A DNA stretch of 64,000 nucleotides from Micromonospora pallida (GTDB lineage Bacteria > Actinomycetota > Actinomycetes > Mycobacteriales > Micromonosporaceae). Both the position numbers and the translations under genes were made by a program. Where the stretch lies: the NCBI RefSeq assembly GCF_900090325.1, contig NZ_FMHW01000002.1, positions 5,519,001 to 5,583,000 on the forward strand. The letters run 5' to 3'. The notes under the pieces are model-generated. The model was not told where the DNA came from. It searched no databases and was given only the letters and a program-made list of their open reading frames with translations. Shown in pieces: positions 40,879 to 50,321 of this stretch. Within the stretch, counting starts at the first letter, position 1. Each line of letters opens with the position of its first letter.

Positions 40879-41781
40879 ATGACGGAGCAGGCAGCAGCGG
40901 CACCACGGCCGCGCCGGACCAGCGCGAACTGGATCCTGGCCGGGCTGATCGGGGTCTTCGGGCTGGTGGTCTTCGTGATCGCCGTACGCGACGGGCGGGC
41001 TGACAGCGCACTGCTCTTCGTAGCGCTGCCGGTCCTGCTGGCCGCGGCCCTGGCCCTGTCCCCCGGGCGGACCTCGCACGGCCGGGTCTTCGTCGCCACC
41101 ACCATCGCCCTGCTGCTGGCGGCGGTGGCCCTGCACGAGGGGGCGATCTGCGTCGTACTGGCCGCGCCCCTGGTCTACGCGGTGGCGCACGGCACGATGG
41201 GGTTCATCAACCTGGTCCGGCGTTCCTCCCGTACCTACTCGGTGATCCTCGTGCCGCTGCTGCTCCTGCCCGGCCTGGAGGGCAGCGGGATCGGGCCGAG
41301 GATCGCCCCGGAGCAGTCGGTCGAGGTGACCCGGGTCGTCGCGCTCTCCGCCGACGCGGTGGCCGCCCGCCTGGCAGCCGGTCCCCGACCCGTTCCGGTC
41401 CAGTCGCCGGCGCTGCGGCTACTGGGAGCGCCCCTGCCGGAGCACGTCGCCGGGTCCGGCCTCGCTCCGGGCGACCGGTGGACGTTCGGGTACCACGGCA
41501 GTGCGCACGGGCCTGGTGGCCACCTCGTCGCCGAGGTCGCCACCAGCGAACCCGGGCACCTGACCTTCCGCTTCCCCGAGGACACGACCATCAACGGCCG
41601 CTGGTTCACCTGGCGGCAGGCCGACCTGCGCTGGCAGGCGGTGGACGCCGGCACCACCGAGGTACGCCTCACCGTGGACTACCGGCGGGGCCTCGACCCC
41701 TCCTGGTACTTCGGTCCGCTCCAGGACGTCCTGCTCGACCAGGGCGGCGGGCACCTGCTCGACATGCTGGCGCTGCGGTGA
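40879..41781 (+). CDS. Membrane protein with SRPBCC-like C-terminal domain
   Basis: A 300-residue protein. Three or four N-terminal helices (NWILAGLIGVFGLVVFVIAV, LLFVALPVLLAAALAL, LLLAAVALHEGAICVVLAAP) are followed by a soluble domain from about residue 130 (VEVTRVVALSADAVAARLAA, HLTFRFPEDTTINGRWFTW, TTEVRLTVDYRRGLDPSWYF) of SRPBCC/polyketide-cyclase-like character. First gene of a TetR-controlled operon; its stop overlaps the next start (GTGA). It may bind a lipophilic ligand at the membrane; no catalytic residues are evident. Confidence 0.7.
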   Translation: MTEQAAAAPRPRRTSANWILAGLIGVFGLVVFVIAVRDGRADSALLFVALPVLLAAALALSPGRTSHGRVFVATTIALLLAAVALHEGAICVVLAAPLVYAVAHGTMGFINLVRRSSRTYSVILVPLLLLPGLEGSGIGPRIAPEQSVEVTRVVALSADAVAARLAAGPRPVPVQSPALRLLGAPLPEHVAGSGLAPGDRWTFGYHGSAHGPGGHLVAEVATSEPGHLTFRFPEDTTINGRWFTWRQADLRWQAVDAGTTEVRLTVDYRRGLDPSWYFGPLQDVLLDQGGGHLLDMLALR

Positions 41782-43145
41782 CCGCCGCCCGGTACCTCTG
41801 CCTGGGGCTGCCCCTGCTGGCGGTGCTGGCCGCAGCCCGGTGGGACCGGGACCGGGCCGCCCGCGCAGCGGCGCTGCTGGCCTTCGTGGCCGCCTTCGTC
41901 GGTGTCGCCGCCCTGCACGAGGTGGCCCGGACGACCGGCTGGTACGCCTTCGCCCCGGTCGACGGGGCGTACCGGGGGCTGCCGGTGGACCTGTGGCTCG
42001 GCTGGGCGGCGCTCTGGGGGCCGCTGCCGGTGCTGTTGCGTCGGGTGCTGCCCCTGCCGGTCGCCCTCGGCCTGCTGGGCTGGCTGGACGTGGTGACCAT
42101 GCCCGCTCTGCGTCCCCTGCTCGTACTCGGACCGGACTGGCTGACCGGGGAGGTGGCCGGGCTGCTCGGGGTGGCGTTGCCGGCACAGTTGCTCGGTCGG
42201 TGGAGCGCCGACCGGCGGCACCTGTCCGCACGGGTCCTGCTCCAACTCGGGTTGTTCGGCGTCCTGCTGCTGTGGTTCCTGCCCACGGTGGCCTTCACCC
42301 TCGCCGGCGACTCCTGGACGTGGCTGGACGGGCTGTCAGCGTCCCGGCTGCTGCTCCTCGCCCAGGTGGCCCTGCTGGTCGCCACGCCGGCCGTGACGGC
42401 GGTGCACGAATTCGCCGTCCGGGGCGGCGGGACACCGTACCCGTGGGATCCGCCGGGCCGGTTCGTCACCACCGGCCCGTACGCCTATCTGGCCAACCCG
42501 ATGCAGGCCGGCGCGGTGGCGCTGATGCTGCTCACCGCGCTGGTCGCCGGCAGTGCCGTGCTGGCGGTGGGGGCGGTGCTCGCGGTGGCCTTCAGTGTCG
42601 CGGTGGCCGGGCCGCACGAGGACCACGACCTGGACCACCGGTACGGACGGCGCTGGCGGGACCACCGCCGTCGGGTCCGCCCCTGGTGGCCCCGGTGGCG
42701 GCCGTACCTGCCCGGGGAGCCGGCGGTGCTCTGGCTGGACGACGACTGCGGGCCGTGTGCGGCGGTCCGGCGGTTCCTGGAACGCCGCCGCCCGGTGAGC
42801 CTCACGATCGCGCCCGCCGCACGGCACCCCACGGAAGTGCTGTGGCGGGCCGGGTACGCGGGCGGCGACGGCCACACGGAACGGGGGGTGGCCGCCGTCG
42901 CCCGCGCGCTCGAACACGTGCACCTCGGCTGGGCCTGGGTGGGCTGGATTCTGCGACTACCCGGGATCATCTGGCTGGCGCAACTCGTGACCGATGCGAT
43001 GATCGCACCACCCCACCCGTCGCGGCCTCGAGGAGAGCGATGTCCGACACCAAGCGCCGCCTCATCGACGGGGCGATGGCGGCGATCCGCCAGCACGGCA
43101 TCGCCGGGGTCTCGGCACGTACCATCGCCGCCGCGGCCGGGGTGA
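41778..43145 (+). CDS. Isoprenylcysteine methyltransferase-like / DCC1-domain fusion membrane protein
   Basis: A 455-residue protein from GTG 41778. Many hydrophobic helices lead to an ICMT/PEMT-like region (FVTTGPYAYLANPMQAGAVA, then GPHEDHDLDHRYGRRWRDHR), which binds S-adenosylmethionine in the family. Then a DCC1/DUF393 domain begins (VLWLDDDCGPCAAVRRFLER) with the D-x-D-C-x2-C redox pair. The last about 35 residues overlap the TetR gene in another frame (106 bp) and look unrelated to any domain, so the original stop may have been lost. A SAM-dependent methylation plus thiol chemistry at the membrane is inferred. Confidence 0.75.
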   Translation: MTAARYLCLGLPLLAVLAAARWDRDRAARAAALLAFVAAFVGVAALHEVARTTGWYAFAPVDGAYRGLPVDLWLGWAALWGPLPVLLRRVLPLPVALGLLGWLDVVTMPALRPLLVLGPDWLTGEVAGLLGVALPAQLLGRWSADRRHLSARVLLQLGLFGVLLLWFLPTVAFTLAGDSWTWLDGLSASRLLLLAQVALLVATPAVTAVHEFAVRGGGTPYPWDPPGRFVTTGPYAYLANPMQAGAVALMLLTALVAGSAVLAVGAVLAVAFSVAVAGPHEDHDLDHRYGRRWRDHRRRVRPWWPRWRPYLPGEPAVLWLDDDCGPCAAVRRFLERRRPVSLTIAPAARHPTEVLWRAGYAGGDGHTERGVAAVARALEHVHLGWAWVGWILRLPGIIWLAQLVTDAMIAPPHPSRPRGERCPTPSAASSTGRWRRSASTASPGSRHVPSPPRPG

Positions 43146-43672
43146 ACCAGGCGCTGGTGTTCTACCACTTCGGCAGCGTGGACGAACTGCTGGCGGCAGC
43201 CTGCCGGGCCGGCACCGCCGAGCGGGTCGCGAGCTGGTCGGCCCGCTTGGCCGAGGTACGCAGCCTGCGCGAACTGCTGGCGGTCGGGCGGGCCCTGCAC
43301 ACCGAGGAACGGGCGCTCGGGAACGTCTCGTTCCTGGCGCAGATGCTGGCCGGCGCGCAGACCGACGAGCGGCTCGCCGCGCCGACCGCCGCCGCGCTCC
43401 AGCTCTGGGTGGACGAGATCGAGGTCGTCCTGCGCCGACTGCTGGCCGGATCGCCCTTCGCCGAGGTCGCCGACGTGCCCGGGCTCGCCCGCGCCGTGTC
43501 CGCCGCGTTCGTCGGGCTGGAACTCTACGACGGGGTGGACGCCGACGGCGCGGAGCAGGCAATGGCCGCGCTCGACCAACTCGGCGTACTCATCGAGATC
43601 GTGGACGAGCTCGGCCCCGTCACCCGGCAGCTCCTGCACCGGAAGATAAGCCGAGCCACCCGCCGCCCATGA
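43040..43672 (+). CDS. TetR family transcriptional regulator (autoregulatory)
   Basis: A 210-residue regulator. HTH: TKRRLIDGAMAAIRQHGIAG, SARTIAAAAGVNQALVFYHF, GSVDELLAAACRAG. AGGAGAGCG precedes the ATG at 43040, which lies inside the preceding reading frame. C-terminal ligand-binding helices follow (SFLAQMLAGAQTDERLAAP). Two inverted repeats with TTGAGCG half-sites in front of the first gene of the operon (40811 and 40836) are its probable operators. Confidence 0.9.
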   Translation: MSDTKRRLIDGAMAAIRQHGIAGVSARTIAAAAGVNQALVFYHFGSVDELLAAACRAGTAERVASWSARLAEVRSLRELLAVGRALHTEERALGNVSFLAQMLAGAQTDERLAAPTAAALQLWVDEIEVVLRRLLAGSPFAEVADVPGLARAVSAAFVGLELYDGVDADGAEQAMAALDQLGVLIEIVDELGPVTRQLLHRKISRATRRP

Positions 43673-43752
43673 CGCCCGCTCCCTGCCCGCCGGCTATCTG
43701 CCCGCCGGCGCCGCAGGCCGCCGGCGCCGCAGGCCGCACCGGGGGGCCGGGG

Positions 43753-44499
43753 TCAGGAGGCGGCGAGGATCTCGTCGCCGATGAGGGTGAGCTGGGTGGC
43801 GGCCACCTCGGTGGCGGTCATGTAGTGGCGCAGCCACGAGCGCAGCCCGTCCGGGGTGCCGGTGGCGAAGGCCCCGGCCGAGCCGACGTACTCGGGTTCC
43901 CGCTCCTGGTGCCCGACGTCCAGCGCGACCAGGCCGCGCGGGTCGAGACCGGTCGACATGAGCACCAGCCGGGCGGCGGCGCGGGCCACCACCCCGGACG
44001 GGCCGGCGAACGGCCGCAGCGCCAGCAGCTCTCCGTGCACCACTGCGGCGAGCAGCAACGGCGGGGCCTTCGTGCCCCCGGCGACCAGCCCGGCCAGGCC
44101 GTCCAGTCGGGCCCCGACCACCGGGTCCGCCACCGGTCGTCCCAGTGCCTCCTCGGCCACCACGTCCCGGGCCGCGAGCACGTGCAGTCTCGCCAGCACC
44201 TGCCGGGGCGCCCGCAGCCAGCGGTCGGCCAGTCCGGGCAGCGCCCCGGCCACCCGCAGCGCCCCCTGGAGCACCGGGTCGGTGACCGTACCGGCCCGGA
44301 CGGCTTCGCGCTCGTGGGCGTACCCCTCGAGGGCGGCGCTGGCCACCGCGGAGCGCAGGCTCACCTCGGCGGCGACCTGGCCGCCGTGCCGGCGTAGCGC
44401 GCGGTGCCGCATCGCCTGGTCGACGTGGTCGCGGGCCTGCTCGACGGCGGGGGCGACGTCGGCGAGCGCGAGGAGCGGGGCGAGCGGGTCGGAGGTCAC
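43753..44499 (-). CDS. Degenerate Fic-like protein
   Basis: A 248-residue, all-helical protein. RSAVASAALEGYAHEREAVR resembles the inhibitory/EGN-containing helix of Fic proteins, and VVHGELLALRPFAGPSGVVA with RAAARLVLMSTGLDPRG is positioned like the Fic loop (HPFxxGNGRxxR), but the catalytic His is Arg, and Asn/Gly are Pro-Ser/Gly. So AMPylation as in classic Fic is unlikely. Homologues next to acs in Streptomyces are often labelled oxidoreductase (from memory). Divergent from acs, 313 bp away; a role linked to acetate metabolism is only suggested by location. Confidence 0.65.
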   Translation of the reverse strand: MTSDPLAPLLALADVAPAVEQARDHVDQAMRHRALRRHGGQVAAEVSLRSAVASAALEGYAHEREAVRAGTVTDPVLQGALRVAGALPGLADRWLRAPRQVLARLHVLAARDVVAEEALGRPVADPVVGARLDGLAGLVAGGTKAPPLLLAAVVHGELLALRPFAGPSGVVARAAARLVLMSTGLDPRGLVALDVGHQEREPEYVGSAGAFATGTPDGLRSWLRHYMTATEVAATQLTLIGDEILAAS

Positions 44500-44595
44500 C
44501 CCGTCACGCTATCGACCGGACATTGCCGCCCGTCCCGACACTCCCCCTGACGTCCCCACCCGCTGGGCCGGTCGCGGTACGCCGCACGCCGCTGA

Positions 44596-44655
44596 CGTGG
44601 TTGCAGGGGACCCTTCCTCGGCAAAAAGCGGTAGGAAGGGTCCCCTGCAACCACG
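44596..44655. repeat. Interspersed long hairpin, copy 2
   Basis: 23-bp perfect arms (44596-44618, 44633-44655) around a centre containing GCAAAAAGCG. Compared with copies 1 and 3 the arms differ at several positions (GGGGACCC versus GGGGTCCC; TTCCT versus CTGCT) and the opposite arm changes to match. Between the divergent Fic-like gene and acs. Confidence 0.9.
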
Positions 44656-44812
44656 CGCACATCCCCGTCAGCAGCCGAGCGCAGCGCCGGTGGGCGCGCT
44701 GGGCGGGCCACTGGGCGCGTCGGGGTGACGATCGTGGTCGCGGCGGCTGGCCGACAAAGTTAACCTCTCTGCAACGAGACGCAGGTCACCCGAGCAACGA
44801 GGAGTCACGCCC

Positions 44813-46777
<1,965 letters not shown>

Positions 46778-46796
46778 CGCAACACGTACTCGTTCT

Positions 46797-46829
46797 GGTG
46801 GGTGACGGTCCGACGGGCCGTCACCCACC
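46797..46829 (+). terminator. Terminator of acs
   Basis: 12-bp stem GGTGGGTGACGG/CCGTCACCCACC with nine-base loop, 20 bp after the acs stop. Confidence 0.8.
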
Positions 46830-46858
46830 GGCGTTTCCGGGCCGGCCACGCTCCTCAG

Positions 46859-46916
46859 GTGGTTGCAGGGGTCCCCTGCTACGCGAAAAGCGGTAGCAGG
46901 GGACCCCTGCAACCAC
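46859..46916. repeat. Interspersed long hairpin, copy 3
   Basis: 24-bp perfect arms (46859-46882, 46893-46916), centre GCGAAAAGCG. Arms identical to copy 1. Immediately followed by a short ACACC tandem repeat (46914-46935). Between acs and the first M6 protease, both on the plus strand. Confidence 0.92.
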
Positions 46917-47136
46917 ACCACACCACACCACACCACCCCACCCCGAGCCAGGCGATCGCTCCGTTTCGGACGGTTGGGGGAGGCCGGAGGAGGCTGATCG
47001 GGTGGAGAGCGGCCGGGGACCTGTCCCCTGGTCGATTTATGAATTACGTTCACGCCGTCGGATCTGTTGACGCCCGTCGCTCTACGGGCGGCGACGAACC
47101 CGGCGCTCTCCCCTCATGCCCGAGAATTGGAGTGGC

Positions 47137-49929
47137 ATGCACCAATCTGTCCCGCAACGCGGATCACGACGACGCCTGGTCGTCGCCCTGCCCGCGATCG
47201 CGCTCGCCGCCTCGGCGCTCATCGTGCCGGGCAATGCCTCGGCCGAGTCGGCCGGGCCTGTCCGTGCTGAGATCGGCGCGGACGAGTACTACATCAACTA
47301 CGCCGAACCCGCGGTGCAACCGGACACCAAGGGTCGGGAGGTCAAGGGTGCCAACGGCATCCACGCGCCGGTGGTCGAGTCGGCCCGCGCGTACGACCGC
47401 AAGTTCGCCCGGGGCAACCCGATCGCCGCCCGGGAGCTGGCCCGCAACGAGGCCAAGGCGATCCGTACCGGCCAGAGCCCCCGGCAGTTCAAGAAGGCCC
47501 CGCAGACCCAGACGGCCAAGCTGCTGACCCTGCTGGTGGAGTTCAACGACCAGGCGAACGACGACTTCACCGGGACTATGGTGCCGAAGACGGTCTTCGG
47601 GGACCGGAGCTGCGTTCCCGGCACCGTGCAGAACGGCCCGTTGCACAACAACATCCCGAACCCGGCCTCGTACGCCCACGAGGACAACAACTCGTTCTGG
47701 GTGCCGAACTTCTCGCCCACCCACTACAACAAGATGCTCTACAGCACCGAGGGCATCACCCAGCGGGTTCGGACCGACCTGACCGGGCCGGACGGCAAGC
47801 CGGGCATCGACATCTCCGGCCGCAGCATGCGGAACATGTACCTGGAGATGTCGAAGGGGGCGTACACGGTCGACGGGCAGGCCAGCCCGTGGATCAAGCT
47901 GCCGCACTCGGAGGGCTGGTACGCCGCGTCCCGCTGCTTCCAGGACGAGAACGGCAACTGGGTGGCCGGCCGCGAGCAGTCGCACAACGGCCACCCGGAC
48001 AACCCGCTGGGCGCGGGCCGGCTCGCCACCGACGCGGTCGACGCGCTCGCGCAGATGGACCCGAGCTTCCCGTGGGCCGACTACGACATCGAGGACCAGG
48101 GCGACCGGGACGGTGACGGCAACGTCAACGAGCCGGACGGCGTGATCGACCACCTGGTGCTGGTGCACGCCGGACAGGGCAAGTCCCGGGGCGGTGGCGC
48201 GCAGGGCACCTACGCCATCTGGGCGCACTCCTCGGCGGTGGCCGGCGGCTACTCCATCCCCGGCACCAACCTCCAGATCTCGAACTACATCGTGCAGCCG
48301 GAGGACGCCGGGGTCGGCGTCTTCGCCCACGAGTACGGCCACGACCTGGGTCTGCCGGACCTCTACGACACCTCCGGCAACGCCGACTCGGACATCGACT
48401 TCTGGGACCTGATGGGTTCGGGATCGCACGCCGGTGAGGTGTTCCAGGCGCTCCCCACCCACATGGGCCTCTGGGACAAGTGGGTGCTCGGCTGGGCCGA
48501 CCCGCTGGACATCCCGGTCGGCGCGGACCCGCGGACGGTGCAGCTCGGCCAGACCTCCCGCACCCCGCGCGGCACCCAGGACGGCATCAAGATCAACCTG
48601 CCGGACAAGGTGATCACCCTGGCCACCCCGCACAGCGGGGCGAACATGTGGCACAGCGGCAACGACCAGGACTGGGCGGACGTCAAGCTCAGCCGTGAGG
48701 TGGCCGTGCCGGCCGCCGCGGACGCCAAGTTCTGGATGTGGAACAACTACACCATCGAGGCGGACTGGGACTACGGCTTCGTCGAGGTGTCCACCAACGG
48801 CGGCGCGTCCTGGACCGAGCTGAAGGTCTACGACGAGGCCGGCAACCTGGTCAGCACCGGCGACAACTACTCCGACCCGAACGGCCGGATGGCCGACTAC
48901 GGCAACAAGAAGTACGGCCTGCACGGTGACTCGCACGGCTGGCGGCACGACTACGTCGACCTGTCCGCGTACGCGGGCAGCACTGTCCAGGTGCGGCTGC
49001 GCTACGCCACCGACGCCGCGTTCGTGGAGCGGGGCTGGTTCGCCGACGACTTCTCGGTCACCGGCGGCGGGACCACCACCTGGAGCGACGACGTCGAGGG
49101 CGGCACGGCCGGCTGGACCCAGACCGGCGGTACGTTCACCGACACCACCGGCGGGGGCTGGCGGACCGACGGCGGCACCCGCGTCCAGGCGCACTACTAC
49201 CTGGCCGAGTGGCGCAACCTGGACGGCTTCGACAAGGGCCTGAAGTACACCTACGACACGGTGTACTCCAACGACGCCTGGAAGGTCGACCGGGTCGCGT
49301 ACAACGCGCCCGGCATGCTGGTCTGGTACCGGGACACCATGCTCGGCGACGTCAACCACGTGACCGCGCAGCTCACCGCGCTGCCCAGCTACGGGGCCAA
49401 GGGCGGGCTGCTCATCGTCGACTCGCACTTCGACCCGCTGCGCCGCACCGGCGAGGCAGCCGTGAAGGACCCGTCGACGCTGGACAACCTGCCGAGCCGG
49501 CCGCAGTCGTCGAACGCGGCGTTCGGGCTGAACCCGACGTCCCCGTTTACCGAGTGCCTGGAGGCGGCCGGCGAGCCGTTCAGCGAGTACTGCACCGACT
49601 TCCCGGCGCAGCCGGCGGTGAAGGCCTTCACCGACGCCAAGGGCTGGTACCCGGGCATCGAGGTGCGCAACGGCTCGCAGCTGTTCGCCCGGGACAGCGA
49701 CGCCTCGGTGGTCGTCCCGTCGCGGGACGGTGCGCCGTACACCACCCGGGTGGTCAACCCGGACGGCACCCCGGCGACCAGCCTGTACGGGCAGGACCTC
49801 GGCTTCACCATCCTGGGCACGGGCAACCCCGGTGACCAGGGCGTGAGCTACGGCGTCTCGATCACCATCAAGCACACCGCGCGGGACAACGCGTACGCCT
49901 CGGTGTACGTCACGCCGGCCCGGCAGTGA
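47137..49929 (+). CDS. Secreted M6 family metalloprotease (immune inhibitor A-like), copy 1
   Basis: A 930-residue secreted zinc protease. A signal peptide (RRRLVVALPAIALAASALIV then PGNASAES) is followed by a propeptide, the catalytic domain with HEYGHDLGLPDLYD (His at about 398) and Met-turn DLMGSGSH, a Ca-binding-like DRDGDGNVNEPDG loop, and C-terminal beta domains (DFSVTGGGTT). The ATG at 47137 has GGAG nearby; 47116 is an alternative start without one. M6 proteases of Bacillus cleave host antibacterial proteins; here a role in degrading extracellular protein is likely. First of three tandem paralogues; longest by over 100 residues. Confidence 0.92.
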   Translation: MHQSVPQRGSRRRLVVALPAIALAASALIVPGNASAESAGPVRAEIGADEYYINYAEPAVQPDTKGREVKGANGIHAPVVESARAYDRKFARGNPIAARELARNEAKAIRTGQSPRQFKKAPQTQTAKLLTLLVEFNDQANDDFTGTMVPKTVFGDRSCVPGTVQNGPLHNNIPNPASYAHEDNNSFWVPNFSPTHYNKMLYSTEGITQRVRTDLTGPDGKPGIDISGRSMRNMYLEMSKGAYTVDGQASPWIKLPHSEGWYAASRCFQDENGNWVAGREQSHNGHPDNPLGAGRLATDAVDALAQMDPSFPWADYDIEDQGDRDGDGNVNEPDGVIDHLVLVHAGQGKSRGGGAQGTYAIWAHSSAVAGGYSIPGTNLQISNYIVQPEDAGVGVFAHEYGHDLGLPDLYDTSGNADSDIDFWDLMGSGSHAGEVFQALPTHMGLWDKWVLGWADPLDIPVGADPRTVQLGQTSRTPRGTQDGIKINLPDKVITLATPHSGANMWHSGNDQDWADVKLSREVAVPAAADAKFWMWNNYTIEADWDYGFVEVSTNGGASWTELKVYDEAGNLVSTGDNYSDPNGRMADYGNKKYGLHGDSHGWRHDYVDLSAYAGSTVQVRLRYATDAAFVERGWFADDFSVTGGGTTTWSDDVEGGTAGWTQTGGTFTDTTGGGWRTDGGTRVQAHYYLAEWRNLDGFDKGLKYTYDTVYSNDAWKVDRVAYNAPGMLVWYRDTMLGDVNHVTAQLTALPSYGAKGGLLIVDSHFDPLRRTGEAAVKDPSTLDNLPSRPQSSNAAFGLNPTSPFTECLEAAGEPFSEYCTDFPAQPAVKAFTDAKGWYPGIEVRNGSQLFARDSDASVVVPSRDGAPYTTRVVNPDGTPATSLYGQDLGFTILGTGNPGDQGVSYGVSITIKHTARDNAYASVYVTPARQ

Positions 49930-49980
49930 CGCCCGCCCCCTGAAGGGGCACCCCGACGGAGGCCGTCCGGCCACCCGTCA

Positions 49981-50016
49981 GCGGCCCGCCCGGAGCACCC
50001 GCTCCGGGCGGGCCGC
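49981..50016 (+). terminator. Terminator after M6 protease copy 1
   Basis: Stem GCGGCCCGCCCGGAG paired with CTCCGGGCGGGCCGC around the loop CACCCG. Confidence 0.85.
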
Positions 50017-50321
50017 ACCGTTTCCGCCGGGGATTCAACCGGCCGCCGTGTGACGTTTTGCCACGCTCCGACGCTCCCTCATGGGATCCACATAAGCACA
50101 ATCACTCCAGGTGATCGTGACAAAAACTTAACGTTACAGATTGCCCCAACAGGTGGCGCGTTGGCAGCATTTTGTCCTGATTGGTCAGCCAGTAGAAGAG
50201 CCACGCATCGGCGACGGACTAGTGACAAGCACCAACCGTTCTGCAAGGGTGAGTGCCGCATTACATGACAGTGAGCGCCACAGGCTGCCCTGGCATGTCA
50301 CATCCACAAAGGAGGAGACCT
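50017..50321. promoter_or_regulatory. AT-rich promoter region of M6 protease copy 2
   Basis: About 300 bp, clearly more AT-rich than the flanks, with the small palindrome TAACGTTA near 50128-50135 (within ACTTAACGTTACAG) and a strong Shine-Dalgarno AAAGGAGG at 50308. No gene is convincing inside. It separates copies 1 and 2, so each has its own promoter; the regulator is unknown. Confidence 0.5.

Noticed and set aside
43690..43745. Short GC-rich tandem repeat (GCCGGCGCCGCAGGCC) between TetR and the Fic-like gene
   Set aside because: Only two units; probably part of a terminator-like region between convergent genes and not a separate element.
47164..49974. A 936-codon minus-strand frame over the first M6 protease
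   Set aside because: Shadow frame; the plus strand carries a signal peptide and a zinc motif, while the minus frame has only Val/Arg/Gly-rich sequence.
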